Shown here piece after piece: positions 9,840 to 21,800 of a DNA stretch of 64,000 nucleotides. The stretch comes from Massilia violaceinigra. Lineage in GTDB: Bacteria > Pseudomonadota > Gammaproteobacteria > Burkholderiales > Burkholderiaceae_D. Position numbers and translations under genes: made by a program. The notes under the pieces were generated by a model. The model saw only the letters and a program-made list of their open reading frames with translations. It did not search any database and was not told where the DNA came from. Location: contig NZ_CP024608.1 of the NCBI RefSeq assembly GCF_002752675.1, positions 4,960,001-5,024,000 on the forward strand, read 5' to 3'. Position 1 is the stretch's first letter, and every line of letters starts with the position of its first letter.

Positions 9840-12800
9840 AGCAAGAGATAACGAACATCTATCGTGCACTGGCAGCCGGCAAGCTTTCGCAACAGGAGGC
9901 TCTGGAGCAGATCAAGGCGCTGAAAAAACAGCCGACGAAGGCCGCCGCAATGGGAACGCTGCTGGCGTCGCCCGTCTGGGAGCGCTGCGCCGCCCCGGCG
10001 GCAGCGCAAGACGAGGCGTCGGCGTTCGGCCAGCATCACATTGTCCTGTGCGACCTGCCGCAGATCGCCGCCGCCGAACTGGAATCGCTGCTACCGGGAA
10101 GCCGCTGCAGTAACGTCAGCGCTGTCGCCGCAACGGTCTCGCAGACATACGCCGATATTGCGCTCCATTGCTTCGAGACGATTCGGACCATTCTGGAAGC
10201 GAAACCGCAGGGCGTGCAATTCGTGCAGGTCGTCGTCGCCGACCGCGACGATGCGCAGATGCTCGCCGGCTTGTCCGGCATGATCGATACGGCGGCCCTG
10301 GAAAATCCGGCAATCGTCGGCCAGATCGTTTTGGTGCGTCCGGCGATTCCGGCCGGTGACCTGGCGCGCCGCCTGCGCACCGAACGCGGTAATCCACAAG
10401 ACCGCGTAGTGCACTACACCGCCGAAAGCCGCCTGGTACGGCGCTGGCGCGCTGTCGACGTACCGGCCAGGACGCCGTGCGCGTTCAAGGAGCATGGCGT
10501 TTATCTGATCACCGGTGGACTGGGCGGTTTGGGCTCCCTGGTGGCAGCGGAGATCCTGCGTGCCACCACTGGCGCCAGTGTCATACTGACCGGGCGCTCA
10601 TCGGACGCCGGCATCAGGCTCGTAGCGCTGCAGAAGAGCGGCCGGGTGGAGTACCGGCAGATGGATGTCGCCGATGCCGCCGGTACGGAACGCGTGCTGG
10701 CGTCGATTGTTGAACAATATGGTCACCTTAATGGAATCATTCATAGCGCCGGCATCGTGCGCGACGATTTCATCCTGAAGAAAAGTTCCGCGCAGTTCAG
10801 CGAGGTTCTGCGACCAAAGGTGGCGGGCACGGAGCACCTCGACCTGGCCAGCCAGAACATGGACCTGGACTTTTTTGTACTGTTCTCGTCGATTGCCTCG
10901 TGGTCGGGCAACGTCGGACAAGCCGACTACACGGCCGCCAACGGCTTCATGGACCAATTCGCGGGCTACCGCAATGCCCTGGTGGACGCGGGGCAGCGCA
11001 AAGGGCGCACCGTTGCCATCGCGTGGCCTCACTGGCTGGACGGCGGCATGCACATCGATGCGGCCAGCAGCGAAGCCTTGCAGCAGAGGACCGGCCTGCG
11101 TTCACTGGCTACGGGGCAGGGCATGGAGGCGTTCAACCGCTGCCTCGCGCTGCCGCAATGCCTGTTGATGGTGATGCACGGCGATACCGCGGGCATGCAG
11201 CGCGCGCTGGCGGCCGAGCGGGTGATCCACAAACCGGCCGTCAAACCGGTCGCCGTGGCCGGATCGGCCGATCTGGGGACGAAAACCCGTGCATTCCTGC
11301 GCGCCGAATTTGCCGCCATCCTCAAAATTCCGGTTCACCGAATCGAAACCCGCTCCGCGCTGGAAAACTACGGCATCGATTCGATCCTGGCCATGAGCCT
11401 GACCAAACAGATCGAAGCGACCTTCGGCGCCTTGCCCAAGACGCTGTTTTTCGAATACCAGAATATCGACCAGCTTGCGGACTATTTTGTGGAGTCGCAC
11501 GCCGACACGCTGAATACGATGTTCGCGACGCCATCGGCCCTTGACGCAACACGCCCGATTGTGATCAAGCCCGCTGTGCAGGCCCCCACCGGCGGGCGTC
11601 GTCAGCGCCAGCGCTTCCCGTTCGCGTCCACACCTGCCCAAGTGGCGCCGCCAGTCAATGAAGCGATCGCGATTGTGGGCCTCAGTGGGCGCTACCCCGA
11701 ATCGCGCGACCTGGATGCGTTCTGGCGCAACCTGCGCGACGGGACCGACTGCATCGTCGAAGTGCCGAAAGATCGCTGGGACTGGCGCGAATTCTATAGC
11801 GAGGACCGCACCAAGGAAGGCGCCCATTACAGCAAGTGGGGTGGTTTCATTGAAGGGGTGGACGAATTCGATCCGCGCTTTTTCAACATTGCCCCGCGCG
11901 AGGCGAGCAGCATCGATCCGCAGGAGCGGCTGTTCCTGCAATACGCCTGGAAGGCCATCGAAGACGCAGGTTATACCCGCGACAGCCTGCAAATCCCCAA
12001 CGCCAGCGGCATGGACGGCCAGGTTGGCGTGTATGCGGGCGTGATGTATGGCGAATACAATCTCTCCGGCAGCCTGGCGAGCATCGCCAACCGCGTGTCG
12101 TACTTCCTGAACCTGCACGGTCCGAGCCTGACGCTCGACACCATGTGCTCGTCGTCGCTGACGGCGATTCACCTGGCGTGCCAGGACCTTGGTATGGGGC
12201 GCACCAGCCTGGCGATTGCCGGTGGCGTGAACGTCAGCATCCATCCGAATAAATACACGATGCTGAGCGGCGGCCAGTTCATTTCCAGCGAGGGCCACTG
12301 CGAAAGCTTCGGCGAGGGCGGTGGCGGCTACATTCCGGGAGAAGGGGTGGGCGTGGCGGTACTCAAGCGCATGTCCGACGCCGAGCGCGATGGCAACCAT
12401 ATCTATGGCGTCATTCGCGGCAGCGCGCTCAATCACGGCGGCAAGACCAACGGCTACACCGTGCCCAATCCGCAGGCCCAGGCCGACGTGATACGGCGCG
12501 CCCTGGCCGAAGCCGGGATCGACCCGCGTCACGTCAGCTATATAGAAGCACACGGAACCGGCACCAAACTGGGTGACCCGATCGAGATCGCGGCGCTGAC
12601 CCGCGCGTTCTACGAGGGCGTGCAGGCACCCGGACGCGAAGCGGGCTTCTGCCTGATCGGATCGGCCAAATCGAACATCGGCCATTGCGAATCGGCGGCC
12701 GGCATAGCCGGCGTGACCAAGGTGCTGCTGCAGATGAAGCACGGCGCGATTGTTCCGTCGCTCCACTCCAGCAAGCTCAATCCGCACATCGACTTCGCGG

Positions 12801-15800
12801 CCACGCCGTTCGTGGTTAATCAGACGCTCAAGCCATGGCAGCAACCGGAGGTGGATGGCCGGATTCTGCCGCGCATTGCCGGCATTTCGTCATTTGGCGC
12901 GGGTGGGTCGAACGCGCACGTCATCATCGAGGAGTATCGCGCACCAGCAATGGCTACCGCCACCGTCGAAGGGCAGGTTGTGGTACCGCTGTCGGCACGT
13001 ACCGCGGAGCAGTTGCAGCAGCGCGTGAGCGCCTTGCTGGCCGTGGTCGAAGGCGAAATTGATCTGTGCTCATTGGCTTACACCTTGCAGGTCGGGCGCG
13101 AAGCGATGGAGGAGCGTGCAGCCTTCCTGGTGACGTCTGCCGGTGACTTGGCGACCAAATTAAGAGCGTTCATGCGCAGCGAGGCGACCGGGCCGGAGGT
13201 GTATCGTGCCCAGGTCAAACAGCATCGCGACGAAATTTCGCAGCTCGAAGAAGATCCGACCTTCCAGGAATCGCTCGCGCAGTGGATCGCCGACAGGAAT
13301 ATCGCCAAGCTGGCCGGGATGTGGGTCATGGGCCTGAGCGTCGACTGGGGTAAGCTGAACGAGCCGGCACGCACGCCGCGCCTGATGAGCCTTCCGACGT
13401 ATCCGTTTGCGAAAGAACGCTACTGGGCCCAGACGAAGGCGCCGGTGCCGGCACCGGCGGCGCAGCCGGCGGTCATCCATCCGCTGGTCCACGCCAATAC
13501 GTCGAATCTGGCCGAACAAGGCTACACGTCGACCTTCACCGGGTCGGAAGACTATCTGGTGGAGGAAGCAGGCCAAAAAACGCTGCCACCGCAACTGGTG
13601 CTGGACATGATGCGTGCCGCCGTCGAACTGGCGTCGCCAAAGCGGCTTGAGGCTGGCTCGTGGCACGTTGGCGACGTGGTGTGGGGCGAGCCCGTTGTGA
13701 TCACCGCTGGCCAACAGGTGGGCATCGCCCTGTTCGCGCGCGACGACAACGCTGTCGATGCCGAGATTTACAATGGCGCCGACAATGCTGTTTATTGCCA
13801 GGGACGGGTGGTGTTCGGTAGCCAGAGTGCACCGGTGAGCATGCCACAGGCGCTCGGGCCTCGCGAAATCCGGCTCGCGCCAGCAGGCCCGATCATGCTG
13901 CCGCCGCTGCGTAAAAAGCCGGCGCAGATCGCACTGCAGGCCAGCGTGGTCGTTCCTTCGCAGCCACCGGCGCCCAAAGCGACGTTCGCGTTGATGGACC
14001 TCGCTGCGCCATCGACGAACACCAGCAATGTGCGCCTGTTCGATCTGGGCGAGGGCGTGTTTTCGATCGATATCGACGCGGCGACTGTGAGCGAGGCGAT
14101 TGCATCGCTGTCGCAAGCCCTCAACCGGGCACGCAGCGAAGGTTCGCTCAAGGTGCTGTTGCTGAACGCCCGCAACGCGCAGTTCTGGCGCGGCGACCGG
14201 GCCGCCTGCAACGAGGCCGTCGAGAGTGGCTTGCTGGCTGCCGTTGCCGCGTTCCCGTATCCGCTCATCGCAGTTGTGCGCGATGGAGCCAGCGGCGTGG
14301 GCATGCTGCTGGCGGCACTGTGCGACTTTATCGTGCGTGGCGAGGGCGGGGGGTTCTGCTTCACGGCGATAGAACAGGGCATCTTCCCAAGCGCTGCGGA
14401 AGATCGCCTGTTCCAGGAGCGGCTGGGCGTGTCCGCAGCCGATGCGTTTCTGTACCGGATCGGTCGGAAACCGTCTATCGGCATCGTTGCGCCAACAGCG
14501 GAAGTTGATGCAAAAGCCAGGCAACTGGCTGCGGACCTGGCGCAAAAATCGCGCCTCGCGCTCGGATTGTTGAAAACGCACCTGGGCCGGCATCTTTTGA
14601 CCTTGGCCGGCGCCCTGGAGCCGGTCGAACCGCCTGCCGGTAGCCCGGCGCAGGGTATCGTCGTCGTCAAGCTGGGCAAGGCGTACGGCGTCAAGGAATT
14701 GATGGCGGACTTGAAGCGCGGTTTCGATGCCGGTACGCGCGTAGCCATTGTCACCAGCGCATTGAAGGGCTTTCTGCCCCAGACCGATGACCGAACCTTC
14801 GCCGCCTTGCAGCAGCTCGTGCGCGATTGCCCGATCCCTGTCATCACCGCGTTCGACGGCGACGCTACGGGCATGGCGTGGCTGTTCGGTATGGCCTGCG
14901 ACGCTGCCATTTACAAACATGACGCCCGTTACACCACCTCGCCGATACCGTGCTCCCGGGGTCTCGACTCTGTTCTGGGCCAGGAAATCGGTTTGGCAGG
15001 CGGTAGCTACTCCGGCGCCGATCTCGGTGCACGTGTGGGCGAGCCCCTGGCGCAGGCGCACGAGCTGGCGGCATTGTGGAGCAAGCGGCCATGGAAACCG
15101 GCGCGCGGCGCGGACGTCGCGGCACTGCCGGAAGCAGTGGTGGCGGACGTCGCTTCTCCGCCGCCAGGCCCGGTCGAGCTGCACTCATGCGTGGTGTCGT
15201 TGACTGCACACGCCGATGGCGTGGTGGTGGTCCGCATGCAGGACCGCGACGCGAAGAACATGTTCTCGGAGGCGCTGGTCGCCGGCTTGAAGGAAGCTTT
15301 TGCGCACATCGAGCAAACGCCAGGCTACAAGGCGGTGGTCCTGACCGGGTACGACAGCTATTTCGCCACCGGCGGCACCATGGAAACGCTGCTGGCGATC
15401 CAGGAAGGCCAGACCAGCTTCACCGACGAGAAGGTGTTCCAGCTACCAATGGACTGCTCGCTGCCGGTGATCGCCGCCATTCAGGGCCACGGTATCGGCG
15501 GCGGCTGGTCGTTCGGGATGTTCGCCGACGTGATTTTGCTCAGTGAGGAGAGCCGTTACCTCAGCCCCTACATGGGCTACGGCTTTACGCCCGGCGCCGG
15601 CTCCACCTTGATGTTCCCTGCGAAGATCGGCTACGACCTGGCGCGCGAGACGCTGCTGACGGCGAAGGAAATCTCCGGACACGAGTTGAAGGAACGCGGC
15701 GTGCCGCTCACGGTGCTGCCGCGCCGCGACGTGGTCGCGGCGGCGATTGCGCTGGCCACGCGCATGGCGCAGCAGCCGCGTGCCCGACTGATGGAGCTCA

Positions 15801-18800
15801 AGCGGCTGTCGACCGATGCGCTGCGCCGCTCGCGCGACGACAGCTACCGCCGCGAAGTCGACATGCACGAGCAAACCTTCGTCAAGAATGCCGACACGCT
15901 TGGCAACATCCTGGCGAAAGTCGCCACGGACAAGGCGCAACCGGTGGCCGCATCGGCAAAGACCGCGCCAGCGTCTTCGTCCATCATCGGCAAGCTGAAA
16001 ACGATGCTGGCGCACGAATTGTTCCTGGAGCCGGACGAAATCGACGACAACACCCAGTTCATCGACCTGGGCCTCGACTCCATTACCGGAGTCACCTGGA
16101 TCCGCAAGATCAACGCGCACTACGGCACGGACATCGAGGCCACCAAGGTGTACAGCCACCCGACCTTGAAGGAGTTGAGCCGCCTGGTTGCTGATGCCTC
16201 CGTGCCGGAAGTCGAGAGCACGCCAGCTCATGCACCGGCATCGTCAGGCGCGGTGATCGGCAAGATCAAGGAAATGCTCGCCAAGGAACTGCATCTGAGC
16301 GTTGACGAAATCGACGAGACCACCCAGTTTATCGACATGGGCCTCGATTCAATCACCGGCGTGACCTGGGTTCGCAAGATCAATGAGCACTACGGCACAA
16401 ACATCGAAGCCACCAAGGTCTATAGTCACCCGACCCTGAAGCAGTTCGGGCGACTGCTCCAAGATGAAGTCGGGCAGCCTGTGGTCCAGGATACGCCCCC
16501 ACCGGTGGCCGCTGCCCCGCTACGCGCTATTGCCTCAACACGCAGCGCGCTCGTTTCATGGCGTGGCCGCGCACGGGTGATTGCGGCTCCCGCATCGCCG
16601 GTTGTCCCGGCGCTGCCGACCGCATCGCAGCAGATCGCGGTAATCGGCATGGCCGGGCAGTTCGCCAAGGCGAACAATCTGGACCAATTCTGGACCAACC
16701 TCGCCGAAGGCAGGAACTGCATCGACGAAGTGAGCGACACACGCTGGCATCTCGGTGCGTTTTATCAGGAAGGAGCGCCAAAGGCCGGCAAAACCAACAG
16801 CAAATGGCTCGGCGCGCTCGGCGAATACGACCTGTTCGACCCACTGTTCTTCAGCATCTCCCCAACCGAAGCGGAATGCATGGACCCGCAGCAGCGCCTC
16901 TTCCTGCAATCGTGCTGGCACAGTATCGAGAATGCCGGCTACAACCCGCAGTCGCTGTCGGGCAGCCAGTGCGGCGTGTTCGTCGGCTGTGGGCCGAGCG
17001 ACTACCTTCAGGTGGCCCCGGAGCAACAATTGAGCGCGCAAGGCTTCACCGGTGCCGCAAGTTCGATCCTCGCGGCGCGAATTTCGTACTTTTTGAATCT
17101 GCGTGGGCCATGCATATCGATCGAAACGGCATGTTCGTCGTCGCTGGTAGCCATCGCCAACGCGTGCGACAGCCTGAACGCCGGGAACAGCGATCTGGCA
17201 TTGGCGGGCGGCGTGTATGTGATGGCCGGTCCGGCGATGCACATCATGACGGCGCAGGCGGGCATGCTATCGACCGATGGCCGTTGTTTCAGCTTCGATC
17301 AGCGCGCCAACGGCTTTGTGCCGGGCGAGGGCGTGGGCGTGATGATGCTCAAACGCCTGGCGGACGCCGAGCGTGACAACGACCGCATACAAGCCGTGAT
17401 CGAAGGCTGGGGCGTGAACCAGGATGGCAAGACCAACGGAATCACCGCGCCGAATGAAGAATCGCAAACGCGGCTGCTGCAGTCGGTCTACCGCAAGTTC
17501 GGCATCGACCCGGCCAGCATCGGCTTGATCGAAGCGCACGGCACCGGCACCAAACTGGGCGACCCGATCGAGGTGGCGGGACTCAAGGCGGCCTTCAAAC
17601 CGTTCACCGATACGGCAGGCTACTGTGCCCTTGGTTCGGTAAAAAGCAATATTGGCCACTGCCTGACGGCGGCCGGCGCGGCGGGCTTCATCAAGCTCGT
17701 TCTCGCGCTGCAGCACCGCGCTCTGCCGCCAACCATCAACTTCGAGCGCCGCAACGAGCACTTCCAGCTTGAGGGCAGCCCGTTCTACATCAACGACACG
17801 CTCAAACCATGGGCTGTCGCGAGCGGGGCAAGGCGCCGCGCGGCGATCAGCTCCTTCGGTTTCAGCGGCACCAATGCGCATATCGTGGTCGCCGAGCACC
17901 AGCCAGGCGCGCAGGTAAAGGCCGACATATCGATTCTCACGCAGGATGGAAAAATGGTGGTGCCTTTGTCGGCCCGCACCGAACAGCAACTGCGCCAGGC
18001 GGCGAGCGATCTGCTGGCCTTTATCGACGCACGCGAAGGTGCGGTCGATCTGGGCGAACTGGCCTGCACCTTGCAGCTGGGCCGTGACGTGATGGGTGAG
18101 CGGCTGGGCTTTTTGGCAGGCTCAGTCGACGAACTGTGGGCCAAGCTGAAAGCCTGGACCGCGGGCGTGGGCGACATCGATGGCGTGTATCAGGGCCAGG
18201 TCAAGCGACACAAGGAAGGCATGAAGCTGATTGTCCAGGACGACGATATGAAAGCGATGATCGTCGATAAGTGGCTGGGCCAGCGCGCGCTGGGCAAGCT
18301 TCTGGACCTGTGGGTCAAGGGTCTCGATCTGGACTGGTCCATGCTGTATGGCGACACCAAGCCGCAGCGCATGGCATTGCCGGGCTATCCGTTTGCAAAG
18401 GAGCGCTTCTGGATCGGCGCAGGCACGGCCAGCGTGCCGAAACAAGCCGCCGCCAGTGTGCTGCATCCACTGCTTCACAAAAACGTCTCGGTATTGAGCC
18501 AGCAGCGCTACTGCTCGAGTTTCAGCGGCGAGGAGGCATGCTTCGAGCGGACCAACGATGGTGTCAAGGTCATGGCACCTTCCGCCTTGCTGGAGATGGC
18601 GCGCGTGGCGGTGGAGCACTCGACCAGCGATCTTGACCAAACCGGAACCATCGACATTGGGGAGGTAAGCTGGGAGTCGCCGCTGCGCATCACCGGCAGC
18701 CTCGAACTGGTGGTCGATTTGTTCGCTAACGACGACGAGAGCATCGCGTTCGAGATCTACACGGCCGGCGCTCAGGACAGCGTGCATGTGCGTGGCGTTG

Positions 18801-21800
18801 CCGACTTTGTCGAACGAACATCCGTGGAGAGCGGGGATAACGCGGTCATGGTGATGACAACGCCCCGTTGGGACACGGTCAAGCCATCCGCTGAAGCGCC
18901 GGCCGGTGAGCGTGTGCTGGTCATCAACGCCAGCGACGAGCAGCGCGCTGTCCTGCAGCAGCACTACTCTGCCACCACGTTCATGCGCATCGAAGAAGGC
19001 GACACCGTCACTGACATCAGCGCCACGCTGCAAAACGTCGATGTCGACCGATTGATCTGGATCGCATCGGCTTACGCGGTCGATACCTTTACCGAAGAAT
19101 CGATCATCGACGACCAGCGCGGCGGAATCATGCAGGTGCTGCGGATCATGCGTGCGCTGACGAGCCTCGGTTACGAAAAACGCGCCCTGGCGTGGGATAT
19201 CGTCACCTTGAACAACCTCCCGGTCCTGGCGTCGGACGTCGTCAACCCAACCCACGCCGGACTGCAAGGCTTTTCGGGCAGCATGTCGGATGCATATCCG
19301 CGCTGGCAGATTCGCATGCTCGATCTGCAAGCGCTGACCGGCCTCGCGGTGACCACCATGCAAAAGCTGCCATGGGCGGCGAAAAATGCCTGCTACGCCA
19401 TGCGGGGGGGCGAATGGTTCGCGCAGAAGCTGGTCCGCGTCACGGGCCTGGCCGATGCAAAACCGCCGTACCGCTTCCAAGGCGTGTACATCGTCATCGG
19501 TGGCAGCGGCGGGCTGGGTGAAATCTGGAGCCGTCACGTCATCGAACAGTATCAGGCAAACGTGATCTGGATCGGCCGCCGCGAATTGAACGCGGAAATC
19601 CAGCAAAAACTCGATAGCTTCGCTCCACTCGGCAAAACTCCCGAGTATTTCCAGGCCGATGCCAGCAAACCTGGCGAACTGGCGGCCGCCTACCAGCAAA
19701 TCAAGCGCCGCCACGCGGCCATTCACGGCATCGTGCATTCGGCTGTCGGCGCCTTCGACCAGAGCCTCAAAACGGTGTCGGAAGACGATTTCAGGGCGGT
19801 TCTGTCAGTGAAAATCGACCTGAGCGTGCGTATTGCCCAGGTTTTCAACAAGGAAGCACTCGATTTCGCGCTGTTCTTCTCGTCGAACGCATCGTTTGTG
19901 CGCGGCGCGGGGATGAGCGGCTATTCGGCCGGATGCACCTTCAAGGATGCGTTTGCGCTCCAACTGGGCAAGCACTGGGATTGCGCCATCAAAGTCGTCA
20001 ACTGGGGCTACTGGTCGGTTGGCGCGGGCGAGGCACTGACCGACGCTGCCAAGACGTATTTCAACGACATCGGCTACCGGCCGCTCGACCCGACGGAAGG
20101 CATGCGGACGCTGGATCAGTTCATTGCCAGCGGCATCGATCAGATGTCGATCGCTAAAACCGTGCCGCACACCGGCGCGGAAGAATGGATGACCAGCTAC
20201 GACAATCAGGCCACCGCCGCCATGGTGGTGCCCGACGCGGAAATCGCGCGCATGAACCGGGCGTCGCCGTTCGTGCACATGAAAGAGCATGCTGGCCAGG
20301 AAATGGAAGCGCTCATTGCACGCCTGCTGGGCGCCATACTCGAGACCACGCCGACCGTGCTGCCGGCCTATGAACGCTGGCGCGCGGAAAGCAAGCTGAT
20401 CGCTACGCAGGAGAAGACCCCGCTGGCGGCAATCTGGGCCGAATGGGACCACGCGATGACTGTCTGGCAGCAAGCCGACGGCAAGGCAGCGCTGTGCCAG
20501 CTGGTCGATAAGTGCCTGCGCGCATTGCCGGACATCCTGACCGGAAAGCAGAAGGCCACAGATGTGATCTTTCCGAACTCGTCGCTGGAACTGGTTGAAC
20601 GGGTCTACAAGTCTGACACGCTCTCGCTCGCCTACAACGTCAGCCTGAGCGAGACCCTGGTGGCCGCCGTCCAGGCACGTCTGAACGTCGAGCCGGCTGC
20701 ACGGATCAAGATGCTGGAAATTGGCGCGGGCACCGGGGCGACCACGGTCAGCATTCTGGACAAGCTGACGCCCTATCAGGACCGGATCGCCGAATATTGC
20801 TACACCGATCTGTCCAAGGCATTCCTGTTCCATGCGGAAAATATCTACGCGCCGCGCGCGCCGTACCTGGTCACCCGCATCTTCAACGTCGAGCAGCCGC
20901 TTGCGCAGCAACAAGTTGAACCCGGCAGCTACGATGTGGTGATTGCCGCCAACGTGATCCATGCCACCAAGAACATCCGCAACGCCGTACGCAACGCCAA
21001 GGCAGTGCTGCGCAAGGGCGGCATGCTGCTGCTTAATGAAATCAGCGATAAATCGGTCTCCGGCCACCTGACCTTCGGCCTGCTGGACGGCTGGTGGCTC
21101 AACGAGGACGACGAGGTCAGGATTCCCGGCTCGCCGGGCCTGTACCCTGACTCCTGGAAAATGGTGCTGGAGGAAGAAGGCTTTTACTCAGTGCAGTTCC
21201 CGTGCAGCGAAGGGCACGCGGCAGGCCAGCAGATCATCATGGCTTTTAGCGACGGCGTCGTGCGTCAGCGTCCCGTGGTCAAGGTGCCGGTTGACAGCGC
21301 CAAGACCGTAGCGCCGCGCCTGGCCTCGGTGAGCGTAAACAGCGGCGATCTGCTCAGGGACAAAACAGTGCAGTTCTGCAAGCAGGTGATCGGCAAGGCG
21401 CTCAAGATCGCCAGCCACGATATCGATGCAAGCGAGCCGCTGGAAAGCTACGGCATCGATTCAATCATCATCGGGCTGGTCAACCAGGAGCTGCAGAAGC
21501 ATTTCGACGAGATCGGCAGCACGGTGCTGTACGAGTTCCAGACGGTCGATGCGCTGGCGGCCCACCTGATCGACACCCAGCTGGAGAAGCTGGAAGGCCT
21601 GTTCGAGGTCGACCGTTCCACTCCTGCACCTGCACCTGTGGCTGTGCGCACCACCGCGCCAGTCGCCGGTGATGACGTCTTGCGGGCCAAAACTGTCCAG
21701 TTCTGCCAGCAATTGTTCGGAAAAGCGCTCAACATCCACCGTCAGCTCATCGATCCGGAGCAATCGCTGGAAAACTACGGCATCGACTCCGTGTCGGTCA

